From Edolisoma coerulescens (lineage: Eukaryota > Chordata > Aves > Passeriformes > Campephagidae), in assembly GCA_013397115.1 (NCBI GenBank), contig VWZW01001209.1, positions 124,001 to 188,000 on the forward strand: DNA of 64,000 nt, given 5' to 3'. The notes below the pieces were generated by a model that made no database searches, was not told where the DNA came from, and saw only the letters and a list, made by a program, of their open reading frames with translations. How positions within the stretch are numbered: position 1 is the first letter of the stretch; every line of letters begins with the position of its first letter. Positions 37,266 through 49,273 of this stretch are shown here, in pieces. The position numbers and the translations under genes were made by a program.

Positions 37266-40200
37266 TCTTCTTGTGGAGAAAGATGTGGTGACTGTGAGGT
37301 TTCTTTCACTCTCTTTTCCATGGGCTATGATAAATATAAGCTAACAATAAAACACTGTATTTTTGCTCTTTAAATTCAGTATGTGGAAAATTTTTCTGAA
37401 ATTGGAGACTTTCATAGTATCTTGTTGCTAAAGAGACCACATTTCAGGCAAGGAAAATGGAGCAGTTGAAAACATCCAAAATGTCTTCAGCGCCTGCTGT
37501 GTTACACTGAGAAAGAAATCAAAACCTTCTCAAAGTATAGAGTACAGCACATAGTTTGGTTAGTTCATTTGGATGTGGCTTTCAACAAGCACATACTTAG
37601 TGGAAGTTTCTTATAAACTTCAGGGGATTTATTAGCTGTCATTGATAACTGGATTTTCTTATTGAAAGAGTTGGGATCTAACTGACTAAGTGAAGCCATG
37701 GGCTGTCACTTTGGTGAGGAGAGCTCTAAATTAAGAGTGACAGGGAAAGGAGAGGATGATTAGCAATGAAGTGAGGAAGTGGTGGATTGTTAGGCAAGCA
37801 AAGGTTTTGGTGTGACATGAAGCAGTCCAGGAGGTTTCTGAAGTGGATTGATGACATGGGTGATTCAAGGAACCAATATGGATACACAGTGTACTGTACT
37901 TACAAACAAAGACCTGCTTGGGAATGTGGAAACTGGAGGCAAGAAAAGATGGGTCCTGGTGAGCTGGTAGATACTCAAGAATTACCTTTTTCAAGCTCAA
38001 GAAACTTCCATCCTCATCTACTGGAATTTAAGCAAAGACAGAAGGTGGCCGGCACGGCTGAGCAAGATGGTCTTCATAAAACTCAAACACAAAAAGGGAG
38101 ATGTGGAAGCAAGGGCAGGAAGGAATATGGAGACACCTCAAGTGTGCAAGGAAAGAGCTAGAAAAACCAAAATCCACCTGAAGTTGTAAATTTAGAGCTT
38201 TTTTAAATGTATATTGTCCATTAGACATAATCATTCAGCTCTGAAGAGACTTATTTCTGATCTCAAGGATAATGTCAACTAATTTGTGAGAAATGTGAAA
38301 AAATCTCAAAATCTATGAAGTATCACTTCAGAACAGGATGATACTGAGTTCTAACTTCATGAGTATGAGTACATTCCCTTTGGAGGTGTCCACAGAAATT
38401 TGTTATTCCGAAAACACCTTTCTTTTAACATGTGGGTACGATTCTTGCTCCGTAACTCAGCTAGTCCACGGTACTCATTTTCAGTAGGAAATGCAGTTTA
38501 TTTCCTTATGACCCAAAAAATTTTTCTTCTTGCTCTGTATCCCAATCCAGAACACACTAACCATTTTAGAGATTTCCTAGTATTAAATCAGCTTTCAGCA
38601 ACAAGTAGTCAATGTTTTTTTTAAAAAATATTCTTTAAAAAGGTCATGAAGACAGTAACCTATATTCTGTTTACAAAAAGTATAGCAGAAACCCAGCTTA
38701 AAAGTGTAACAGAGAAGTACAACAGAAGGTGAAATTTAGAACCTAAAGGTACAATAACTGAGGCAGGAGTACGATGATGTTTTGACAGGGGAGTGTTACA
38801 GACAGGTGAAACAAGTTTTAGTGGTAGGAAGGACTTGCTACCATAAACACCTCTAAATTAAGACTGAGTGACTATCTAGGACAGGTTGCAGATATGATGG
38901 GGCAATCTGTAAGTGCACAAATTAGGAAATTAATATGCTGAAGAGTTTGTATTTTATCCACATTTTCTTTTGGGCTCAATCTCAAAAATTAAACAGTTTT
39001 TCTTCTGGTAAAGGCATGCAACAGTGTTCCAACAAGATAACCCCAAATGCAGTGTGAATACAAGGTCCTCCAGCACATGTGTGGTACAGACCTAACACCA
39101 CTATCTTTTCACTACCAGAAAAGATTTTTGGCATGAAGTCCAGGAGCCACAACAGAGCACAGTGAACCAAACACTTTTCATTTTCTCTTTATGCATTAGA
39201 AGCATCCCATAACTAAAATGCCATAATGTATTTGGTCCTGGAGCAAAGACCAGCTGGATTGACTGTGTGCTGGGCTCTCTAATAACCTTCAGGAACAGAT
39301 TTCCTAAAGGAGGAGTATAACATTTTTCTGTCTTCCTTTGACAATTAATATTTTTATGAACTAGAATGTCATGCAAGATCTCTAATTTATCTCTCGGTGC
39401 CTTGCAGTGATTTCTGTACATCAGCAGCAGTAGACTGTATTATGTCATCAGAAAGTCCTTGTTCTACTACTTATTCTGTCCAGTTTGCTAAACATGATTC
39501 ACTGAGTCATCAGCGACAGCTCAGGATTTGCAAACAGTGCTTCTTATGAGATCAGAACGCATTTTCTGTGCCATCACAGGAGCATTATTTTAAACTTATG
39601 GGTGGTTGTAAACAGCTTCAAGTCTTCCCAGTCATTTGCAAAGCAGATTTTCTGAAGATTTTAAAGTTTGAAATCTTATGAGAGTATGTGAATAATAATT
39701 TAAAAGTTTTTGTTTCTTTTCTTGAATTTGAAGTCATTCCTACACAAGCAAAGTCAACAAAGCACTTTTCACTGATCTTTCTCATGTGACATCAACAAAT
39801 GATTAGAAAACCTGTTTGGAGCTAGATTATATGGAATAAATGTTTTGTGCACACTTTTCCATGGTGTTACAACATATCACTTCTCTTAGTCACCTTCAGT
39901 GTTCTGAAGTGACTCTTTAGATGACACAGTTACTGAAGACATGTGTGAGTGGAATATGGAAAAGCATGTAAAATTTTCCAGGAATCTCTCTAGTTTTAGT
40001 AGTACTGTTTTTGAAGTACTGTTATTTGTGTTAATCCCTACATTGCCATTTATTCAGATGAAGACATTCTTCAGTTAACTTGCACTATGTTATTCACAGA
40101 CCGTAACTTCCAGGCTTGCCAGAACAATATTTTCCTTTTTTATTTTCTTGCCATGGTTTGAGAACTGTTTAACATACTCCTCCTGTTATTCAGAGGCATA

Positions 40201-40285
40201 GTCCAAGCTTGTCATTTCTCTGTGAAGCACTTCTGGTTCATCTGAGATACCACCAGCAATGAAGGTTTTATTCAATAACATCCAA
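37266..40285. other. Unique AT-rich sequence, no gene recognised
   Basis: No exon or RNA gene seen. A stretch at 38800-38910 has faint similarity to old CR1-family 3' ends but is too weak to annotate. Frames of up to 124 codons are unlike known proteins. Confidence 0.5.
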
Positions 40286-40428
40286 CCTTCCTTAGCTCAG
40301 TTGGTTAAAACATGGTGCTAATAACACCAAGGTCCCAGTTGAACCCCATATGGGCCATTCACTTAAGAGTTGGGCTTGGTGATCCTTCTGGGTCCCTTCC
40401 AATTCAGAATATTCTGTGATTTTATGAA
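40286..40428 (+). mobile_element. tRNA-Ile-derived SINE with CR1-like tail (TguSINE1-like)
   Basis: The left part (40286-40357) aligns with tRNA-Ile(AAT). It has the A-box region TTAGCTCAGTTGGTTA, the anticodon arm GTGCTAATAACAC with AAT, then CCAAGGTCCCAGTTGAACCC covering the B box, and the acceptor end TGGGCCA. The right part (40358-40428) is a CR1 3' end: GTTGGGCTTGGTGATCCTTC, GGGTCCCTTCCAA, TTCAGAATATTCTGTGATTT. This is the structure of TguSINE1, a passerine SINE mobilised by CR1. RNA polymerase III would start at the internal A and B boxes, and CR1 reverse transcriptase would recognise the tail. The copy is decayed at several tRNA positions and the acceptor stem no longer pairs, so it is not a functional tRNA gene. 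No target-site duplication is expected for CR1-type insertion, and none was noticed. Confidence 0.88.
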
Positions 40429-43400
40429 TATATCACATTTACTCATTAGTGATGTGTAAATATATAAATGTAAAAAAATTTAAACACATTGTTTCAAAAA
40501 GAATAAGGGTCAGATACTGACACCACGTGAAAAGAAGATAACGAACTGAGGGACATGAGCAGAACGTTCTCCCTAGGGGGTGAAAAACATTTATTAGCTA
40601 TATGAGTCCCTGGTTGATGAACACAAGGACTAGCTTCCTCTGTTCCTTAGAAGGGCTACGAAGGGTTATGTGGCAAAGACAGACCACAAATTATGCACAA
40701 ACACAGGTATCTTTTGGCAAGGGCTGAAGAAGTCTCACTAGAATGTGCTTCAATGCACATTTAAATAGGAGAGCAGTCAGCAAGTGCAGAGGACCCAGCA
40801 GACAAAATCACTGAAGAAAGTATGAAAGCAATTGGTAAGGAAACTGCCTGAGATGCAATGTACTAACAGCATACGTGGCAGACACCAGGAACACTTGCTG
40901 TGTAGTAGGATATTTGAGAATTAAGCCACTTAGCCTTGGTATCAAAATCAGAACTTAAATCTTGACCTGCATTATTCAAAATCTTGTCCCTATGCAGTAA
41001 GATCTACAACAATATTGTTTGTTTTCTTGCAGTTTGTACTGTGTTCAGTATTAAAACCAGACCCTCATCTGCTGAAACTGCTTTCAAATGAATCACACCT
41101 CATTAAATTATAAATGAGAATCTAGCCAATAACATTGAAGAAAATAAAAGTTATCACATTTTTCCCACACACATGCCTAAGAGTACATAACGTCCCTTCC
41201 CTTCCTTTTGAAAAAATTTTTTAAAAAACATTAGTTTTATTAAAACATCTTTTACAGTTCTTCTTCTTAATTAACTAGCATTATTTATCATTATGTGCCA
41301 TTGAAATTATGGTTTGACTGGTGACCTTGCCAGTGACTGGCATCATCTTTTATTTTAGTACACTAGAGACCCATACTTGTCCTCACCAGTACTATTATCA
41401 TGCAGATGCACTGGCAGGATTTCTGGGGGCATTTGCTATAATTATATGCTGAACCACTCTTCTGCTTTCCCAGGGAAGAGTAGGGAGTTGCTCTGTTCTG
41501 GAAGTTCTGGGGAAATGGTGGAGATGTAGCATTTTCTTGTTTTAATGCATTCACATTAAAATGGGGAAGTATTACCAGTCTTACCAGAACAACATCACTC
41601 AGCTTGGACATTTAGCCTGATCTGAAGGAACATTTGATTGAGAGATTTCTTATACTGCAAAAGCAAATCTGAGGAGTAGCACTAGAGAAAGAGTCAGGCT
41701 GCTTCTGCCACAAAGGCAGAAGGGAATATCCAAGGGAATAGAAGCCTGTAAAATGATTGCAGACAGACTTTTACTTTTATATCCAAGCTCTAGAAAAACT
41801 TCATTTCAGCCTAGAAAACACATGCCATTGTTTAAGCTGTATTGGATCCTTTTGGGCTACCATAGCCACATATATTTACAAGTATAGCCAGGAGGTTTCT
41901 TTCTACCTTTACCTACCATTGGGATGTCACTTTGAAAACAAGTTATTAGTGAGGCTAAGTCTGTGATGACAGTTTTCTTCCTCCTGTCTTTGAACATGAA
42001 CCACTGCTATACAGCTGGCTACATATCAGTATATATGCACACACATGGTACAAGGGGAAAAAGGTTTCACTGGTCTGAAGTAACTATATAGTTATCTAGG
42101 GAATGAGAAGGCAAACTCCAGCCAGTAATAACTAATTGACCTTAATTCATTAACCACTGCATAGACCAATGCATGCACAATCACTGTAGTTGCTTTTCTT
42201 TGTCTCCTAGACACAGAAATCCAGACAGTCACAGAATCAGTGAAATGCTTAGGAATGTGTCCATCTGCATTGCTCCTGACTGCCTAAGACTAGAAGGATA
42301 ACCTTGTACCTAGTCCATAAGGATCAGAGCAAGAAGGTAAGCAAACGAAATGCTTGGCAATTATTTCAAACTAACAATATTTTGGGAAATAGCATGTCTG
42401 GATAAGTAGGTTGTTTTCATGGAGGAATCTACACATAACGATTTTGCTGCTGACTTGATGGTTAGTTTTCAGGAGGTCCTTTCAGTTCTCTGTGATATAT
42501 TTGCACCATCTGTACATGGGAATTAAAATGTCCCTCCAGAGTGCTTTAAGATTGATGAGAGCTGTAAAGATGAGTTTCACAGTGCTTACCCAGAAAAGAT
42601 ACATTTCAGGCAAAGAAAGATGCCTCAAGCCTCCAGTGATTCCATGCTAATGAACGGTCTTTTCCAGGCACAACTTGTTCCATGGATTCATAAAAAAATT
42701 CAGTCTACCAGACAGCTGAATACATTGACCCTGTGCAAATAGGCACCTTTTTTTCCTCTTATGATGTAATTGCCTGAGATTTCTTTAATTACATAAAGTT
42801 ATACTATTATAAAATCATATCCTAGCAATTTGTCTCAACAAGACCACCAGCTAGGGCTAAGATGACTGTTTGTAGCACCATCTTCATTTCAAATTAAGAC
42901 TTGGACATCATCATCCAAAGACAGATGCACATAACTTAGCAGGTGAATAGGTTTTAATAACATCTGGTACATACCATGAGTTTTCAAAACCTACTAGGCA
43001 GAAACTCGGTAGGTATCAACTTGAAAACACAATATTTCACAAACAAGAAATACCTTGATACTGTTTAAAAGTGTGCCTTGAACAGAAATAAACTTTATTT
43101 AAGAGTCACAGAAAAACTATTTGTTAATACCACAAAGATGGCCCAAAAACAATAAGGTACTTAAATGTGGTACTGAGGGCCAGGCACAGATTTATGCTAA
43201 GCACTAAGAGAAACTCTCATCCATTAATGTCAGCCAGTGGATCACTGGACAGGAGAGCAGCTGCAGAGTTTTCCTGTTTATGCACAGCTGCATCCAACCT
43301 TTCTGGATAACTGCTCTGATTTATAAAGGGTAGCTCTTTCCTATTAATTTAATGCTAGGTTGTGTTATTTCAGTCAGTTTGCTTTTTCAGTTCTACCAAT

Positions 43401-44535
43401 GCACTAGTGCAGAAGTGACACAATGTACTTAAAAATGCCAGTAGTAACTGGGTAACTGAATGGATTTTGCTTTAGACTAATAACAACACGAAGCATTTAG
43501 GATGCCCCCGGTTAAGTGAACACAGGATATTATTCTAAAGCAGTCATTCAATATAAGAGAAGAGTAAACTCAATGCCCTAGCAAGCTCCATCCTATTCAA
43601 GGTTACTATGAGCCAAGAATCTAGGCCAAAAATTTTACCAAATAGGTAAAACGAATGCTCTCAAAAGTCTCAAAATGTTTCTCAAACCAAGCATTTCACA
43701 TACCCATGTTTCTTCATAAATTCCAAACAAAATGAATATTTATGACTTTTAAGTCTTGCCAATTACTGTTCAGGCATAAAACCATGGCCTATCAGTCTGT
43801 AATTTCAATAGGGATAAGGTTTCATCCCATATTCCTCATATGCTGTAACTAAATCCAAGGTATATCACAGAGCTGTCGCTTAAAAAAAAAAAAGGAGACT
43901 TTTCTACTTTTCTGCATCTATTTTTAAAATTTTCCTGTGTTAACTAGAATATTTCTGCCCATAGTTGCTGAAGTACACTTAAAACTGATTAATAGAAAGA
44001 GTGGTCATTTTTAAAAATCTAGCTCTAATTGGAAGATACCACTTCATATTATTTGGCTGACATTGCAAAAGCAAATAGTGAGACAGATTGTCAAATGTGT
44101 GCTTTGTAGACCTGCCACCAAAAATTATTTTAGTAATAATATTATGATCAGACAATAATACTGCATTTGGGCATAATATTCACAAGTGCCCAGTTTCTTG
44201 GTCTCTCACGTAGGACCTCCAGACCTTTAGAAAGCCATACAAAACTTGAGAGCAGTTAGAACTAGATGAAGAAAACTCAAACTGAAGGCATTTTCCAGGT
44301 ATACAAGGCCTGGTAGGACACTGGTGTGGAGCAACAAAGATCTTAACAGAAAGAGTTGATAGATCTAAATGCTGTAATGCAAGTAGCATACAGAGGCACC
44401 AGCTTGAGTGTCAGAAGTTGTTAAACTGTGTTAGGTGGCACTGAAAAAACCTAATCTGTCTGAGCACAGCACCCCACCAGCTCAGCTTGGCTGATTCGTC
44501 CTAGAGCTGACATATCACTGCTTGTTTACAGACAG
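40429..44535. other. Unique AT-rich sequence, no gene recognised
   Basis: No recognisable repeat apart from a 12-base A run at about 43881. Frames are below 90 codons and not recognised. Confidence 0.6.
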
Positions 44536-44945
44536 CAGAACCACAGTTTGAGACTGGACGACACCTTTGGAAACATCTAGTTGAATCTGGGGTCAGCTAC
44601 AGCATCTTGCAGAGGGCTATATCCAAGTGGGTTTTAAACATCTCCAAGGATGGAGACTCCACAACCTTTCTGGGAAGCCTGTTCCTATGCTCAGTCAGCT
44701 TCAGATTAAAAAGAAAAAGCATTTTCTACACTTAAATGGAATTTCCTCTATTTTAGTTAGCGCACTGTGCCTCTTGTCCTGTCACTGGAAATTCCTGAGG
44801 AGATTCTGACTACATCTTCTTTACTCCTCTTCAACATGACATTCAGAAGATGCACCTGAGCTTTCTCCTCTCCAGGCAGAACAACCACAGCTCTCTCCTC
44901 CTCTCCTTGTATGACGCATTACTGCACAACACTGCCCTGTACTCT
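44536..44945 (-). mobile_element. CR1 LINE (minus), 3' part, older subfamily
   Basis: In the reverse sense this is the CR1 3' end and ORF2 tail. On the plus strand the usual words are GAACCACAGTTTGAGACTGG, ACATCTCCAAGGATGGAGAC, CCACAACCTTTCTGGGAAGC, CTTGTCCTGTCACTGG and GCTTTCTCCTCTCCAGGCAG, in the usual order. Both ends are approximate. It is more diverged than the copies at 24.7 and 53.8 kb, keeps no long reading frame and lacks RT and endonuclease. Confidence 0.85.
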
Positions 44946-47900
44946 GTAGCATAGCTATGCCCCGAAGCAGATTTTTTTAAAATTACATCTTACAAGAATC
45001 TTAATTTTGCAGCCATATACACCCTGATTGCTAGGATCCATGTACAAGAGTATTATAAATCCATTTTCTTAAAATATCAGGAGAATATTATGTGAAGAGG
45101 AAATGCAAGTTCAGGGCTCTTCTATCTAACAGGCCAATATCAGGGGCTGCACTGGAAGTTAGTGATTTCCTGAGAAATGTATGCCTGAAGCTGAGGAAAT
45201 TTCATCCTGTGCACATCTGTAGACTCCTTAGTCCCATATGTAAGCAAGACTGGTTTTTTTTCTTAACTGACGTCCTGAAAACTCCTTTTCTCTCCATCTT
45301 CTTCTTTCATTCTCTGGATTATGGGCTCTTTCTTCAAGCCATGTCTGGCTGTGTCTTCTGGATAGAGTTCAGAGACTGGGAAATGAACCAGCTATGCTGG
45401 TTGGTTAAATCTTTATTGTTCTCTCTTTTGGTTTCAAGTCCATGTTGCAGAGGCCTCAAAATGCATTATAAACATATGTACTGTATGTGAATGAATGAGG
45501 CTGGGCAGGCAGTTATCCAACAATGACTGTGCCTAAATGCAATTCTGACCCTAACCACTTCACTGCAATGCTGTAACAGAGCCGTATCCTGTTGGCAAAG
45601 CGCCATGATTTAAAAAAAATGAGTGTGGTTCCAACTCTTTGGGGATTTACAGTTCCTACCAGCCTTTAGTCACTAGATGTCAGGGCTTTCTCTGGCAGTA
45701 CCATCGTAACCAAAATGTACTTCTGTAGTTCAGTATACTGCAGGCATTTCTTACCAGCTCTGGGTGCCAAATGAAAGCACAGGGTATGTTGATAAACATT
45801 ACCAATGTAAAGCTAAAGTAATGATTTTTGAGTATGTGAAAAAAGCTGAGAGCCCTCACACACAAAAAATACATCACTTTCAAGCACAGTGCTTAATGAA
45901 ATGACTAAATAAAATAATTGAAAATTTTGATCTCTTTGCAGCAGCATGCCTCAGTAATTGTAGTGGCTCCAGTACTAATCTGAAGAGCAGTGTGCACTCT
46001 GAGCCAAACATCCAGAATCTGACATGTTACAAGACCTGCATTCTGTAGCACTGAATTCCCTCAAAATTTAGAAAGACAACAGCTGCCTTGTGGGGAGTGT
46101 ACTCTGATGAGATGAGTAAAGCTAGAAAGAAAGAGAGCAAGGACCATTCTCCAGCCATAAGAGCAATAGCCCAACCTCTCACCTGTGCCCAAATTATAGC
46201 CTTTTCCCTCTCCTGAACCAGGCAGTCTGCAGTCTAAATACCGTGGGAATGGAGCCTGGCAGGGAAAATACCTCTGGCTGGCAGTGGTCTGAGAGAGGGA
46301 TGGTGACAATGAGCAGGCATCGTGCAGGGTGTTGTGCCGTAGGGCCAGCCATGTTCTGGGATGTGAGCCTGTGCCTTATGTTTATCCAACTAGCTACTAA
46401 CAGGGGCCACGACATGCCCGGCGTAACAGCCTGGCCATGACAGTCTGGTGGCGGATGAGAGGGACGTGTCATGGTGGCCTTGCCAATTTCAGGCTACCCT
46501 TTGGAGACAGGTGTGCCCACTGGGTGCTAACTCACAGCCCACCTGGTAAGTGCAGGAGGGATTGGAAATGCTTCTTAAGTTGTGAATCATGGAACTGGGT
46601 ATCCTCCTGTTCTCTGCACCGATAGCCTGTGTTTATGCCTCCATCCTGGCTCAAGTGTGCACACAGTCTGTTCCATGGTACCTCAGGCACTGTGCCTTCC
46701 CTCAGTAATCCTGTTTTCTCATGTATCTGCTGTCGCTGAGCAAGGTTGAGCTGTTCTTTGAAAAATATGCATTTCATCTGCTAAGGTCAGTGAGCTGTCT
46801 GTCTGTATGTCAGTAACCTTTAATCCTATTTTGGAATGTTGATCCTTCTGTCCCTTGATTGCTTCTATCACTTTATTACAGTTTGCTGCTGGATTTGTGA
46901 TTTAATCAGAGTCACAATCTACGTATATATATTAACCATTAATAGATTTTAATTGCTCAAATTACATAAACATTATAGCAGTAGTATAGTTTGAGTTCCA
47001 TATCTATCCAGGCTGACAATCCCTTTTGCAAAACACATTATTAAGATCCAGTTACTCTAGCATGATTTGTACCGTTGTTGAGAAGAGAGCATAACCCCAA
47101 ATTAATTTCACGCAGGCTGTTAAACAAGTGACAAAATCCTGCATGAAGCAAATTCCTTGACTGAGGTGTAGAAGCTTCCAAAGGCTGGTGCCAGTCCCAG
47201 AAGTAATTCGTGGTCTAAATACTTGTAGTTTAATATTTTTGTATTTTTTTTTACATACACTCACATATTCCTACGTATATGGATACAAGCTGTATCCAAC
47301 ATTATGTATGTTCTTCTTCTATTATTTGTTCTTGCATTAAATAATTTAAAAACTGACTCTTTTCCTGACATAATAAGATATAAATAAAATAGTCAAAGAA
47401 GAGATCAATAATACTGTAGAAAAAAGCATTGTGGATTTTAAAAACACAATCCAAAAACTTTCTAATAGGCAGATATGTCTAAAAAAGCCTCTGAAATTTG
47501 GGACTGGAAAGGCAGCCATCAGGCCTTATGGGACTGTCATCACTATGCATAGGCTTCCCTTCCCTCTCTAGCACATGTGGTCCTAATTGCTGTGCTGGCG
47601 AGACTGTGGAGCTGGATTTTTCATGAACTGGCTGTAACATTGGCAGACATTTACTCATCCACTGCTAACAGTTTTTAATGGAAAATCTGTATCCATTCAT
47701 GCTAGAAAAATGCTTGTGTTAAAACAGAGGAAAACTAAACAGAGAAAACCAGATATCAGTAGCTTTTCTAGCTGCCAATACTGGATATTCTACTACTTCA
47801 TTAGCATTTACTAAATTTGAGAACAAACTAGTGAATGCAATCAAACATTAAAAATACTTTGCAGAATTGCACATATATTTTACCAGATTTCTGATTCTGC

Positions 47901-48489
47901 CTATGCCACAAATTGAAAAATATACAGCACGTGATAATAAATTGACAACTTGTTTATACCTGGCTCAAACTTAGAAGCAAGACTCACTGGAAGTCGCAAA
48001 ATTGCAGCAGCCACATAGGCTAATTAGGGCACATTTCCTTAGAGAGAAATAAGCACTTCACTCGTGGTTGTTGTACATAACATACAGCTGTTTGACCAGT
48101 GGAATAATAATTCTCAGTTAGAGGACCCACTTTCCTCTAACTTTCGGGAGTTTCTCTTCCCTTACTGGGAGTCTTCATGCATTTCACAGCTCCAAACCCT
48201 CCCTTGGTGTTAAACAATTCTTACATTGACTCTGCTTAGAAGGATATTTATTCAACCATAAGAAAATGGGAATTTTGAAATCAGTAATCCTCCAGGTCTG
48301 TCACTCACTGTGATGTGCGAGATCACATTCCAATCTCTGATACATTAAGTCGGAGCAGAAGCTCAAGTCTTGAATCAGGAGCAGAGGTTGAGTCTAGAGC
48401 AGAAAATAAGTAAGGCAGATAGAGAATAAGAAAGAGCAATTACACTGGTGCAGAAAACTCTGTGTGGGTGACAGGAAACATGAGTAGCA
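44946..48489. other. Unique sequence, no gene recognised
   Basis: Mostly AT-rich. At about 46.2-46.55 kb there is an unexplained GC-rich patch with several CpG, such as CCCGGCGTAACAGCC, which matches nothing I recognise. A frame of 132 codons (45092-45490, plus) resembles no known protein. Confidence 0.5.
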
Positions 48490-49273
48490 TGTGCTAAAAG
48501 GGCAGATTGGGCTGAGAAGGATTTACAGCTGGAGCACCTCAAGAATCAGTCTCCAGGACAATTTATTATTTCAATACTTTTTCACACTTTCAATATTGAA
48601 CTTGGCACAAGTAGTAGAAATCATCTAACAAAATTTGTTGATGACACAAGCATCATCAAATAAAGATATCTATGTATCTATAGATCTATCTATCTATCTA
48701 TCTATCTATGTGAATTTCCGTATACGGAAAAGCTGAGGGATCCTGGAGTCTATACAGCAAAGTATTATCAGAAAAAGATGGGGAAATATGTTACTTGATG
48801 AGGAAAATTCACATTGGAAGGTGTCCAAAGAAGGGCAACGAATCTGGTAAATGGTCTGGGGCAAAAGTTTTATAAGGAGCAGCTGAGGGAACTGGGCTTG
48901 TTCAGCCTGGAAAAAAAGGAGGCTCAGGTGAAACCTTACTGCTCTTCTACAACTATCTGAAAGGAGGTTGTTGCCAAGTGAGAGTTGGTCTCCTGGGTAA
49001 AAAAGCCAAAGGACAAGAGGAAATGGCCTCAAGTTGCACCAGGGGAGGTTTAGATTAGATATTAGGAAAAATGTCTTCACTGAAAGGGTGGTCAGGCTTT
49101 GGAAGAGGCTCCCCAGGAAAGTGGTGGTATCTCCATCCCTGGAAGTCTCAAAAAGGTGTGTGGATGTGGCATTTGGGGATATAGTTTAATGGTGAACATG
49201 GTGGTGGCTATGTTAACAGCTGGACTTGCTGACCTTGAAGGTCTTTTCCAACCTAAATGATTCTAAGATTCTT
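48490..49273 (+). mobile_element. CR1 LINE with microsatellite inside, RT to 3' end
   Basis: It starts in the RT domain, where AAATTTGTTGATGACAC encodes KFVDDT at the active site (FVDD at 48634-48645, usually FADD). A tetranucleotide microsatellite occupies 48667-48709, where the sequence between the RT and the ORF2 C-terminus would be. CR1 sequence resumes at about 48770 with GGTGTCCAAAGAAGGGCAAC, GGAGCAGCTGAGGGAACTGG, GCCTGGAAAAAAAGGAGGCT and TTTAGATTAGATATTAGG, and ends GGTCTTTTCCAACCTAAATG, ATTCTAAGATTC. Compared with the family a large internal part is missing between FVDD and VQRRA. It is non-functional. Confidence 0.85.
48667..48709 (+). repeat. TATC tetranucleotide microsatellite
   Basis: The core 48684-48709 holds about six and a half uninterrupted TATC units, with imperfect units (TATG, TAGA) to the left. 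It lies inside a CR1 copy and is likely length-variable in the population. Confidence 0.9.

Noticed and set aside
37787..38161. 124-codon plus-strand open frame
   Set aside because: No family resemblance and no gene context.
38800..38910. Possible very old CR1/L3-type 3' end
   Set aside because: Only short words (TAAGACTGAGTGACTATC, AGGACAGG) suggest it; too weak to annotate without alignment.
40286..40357. Functional tRNA-Ile gene
   Set aside because: The acceptor stem does not pair, the B box is altered (CAGTTGAACCC), and a CR1 tail is attached; it is a SINE.
45092..45490. 132-codon plus-strand open frame
   Set aside because: Low-complexity F/L/S-rich translation with no recognisable domain; likely chance.
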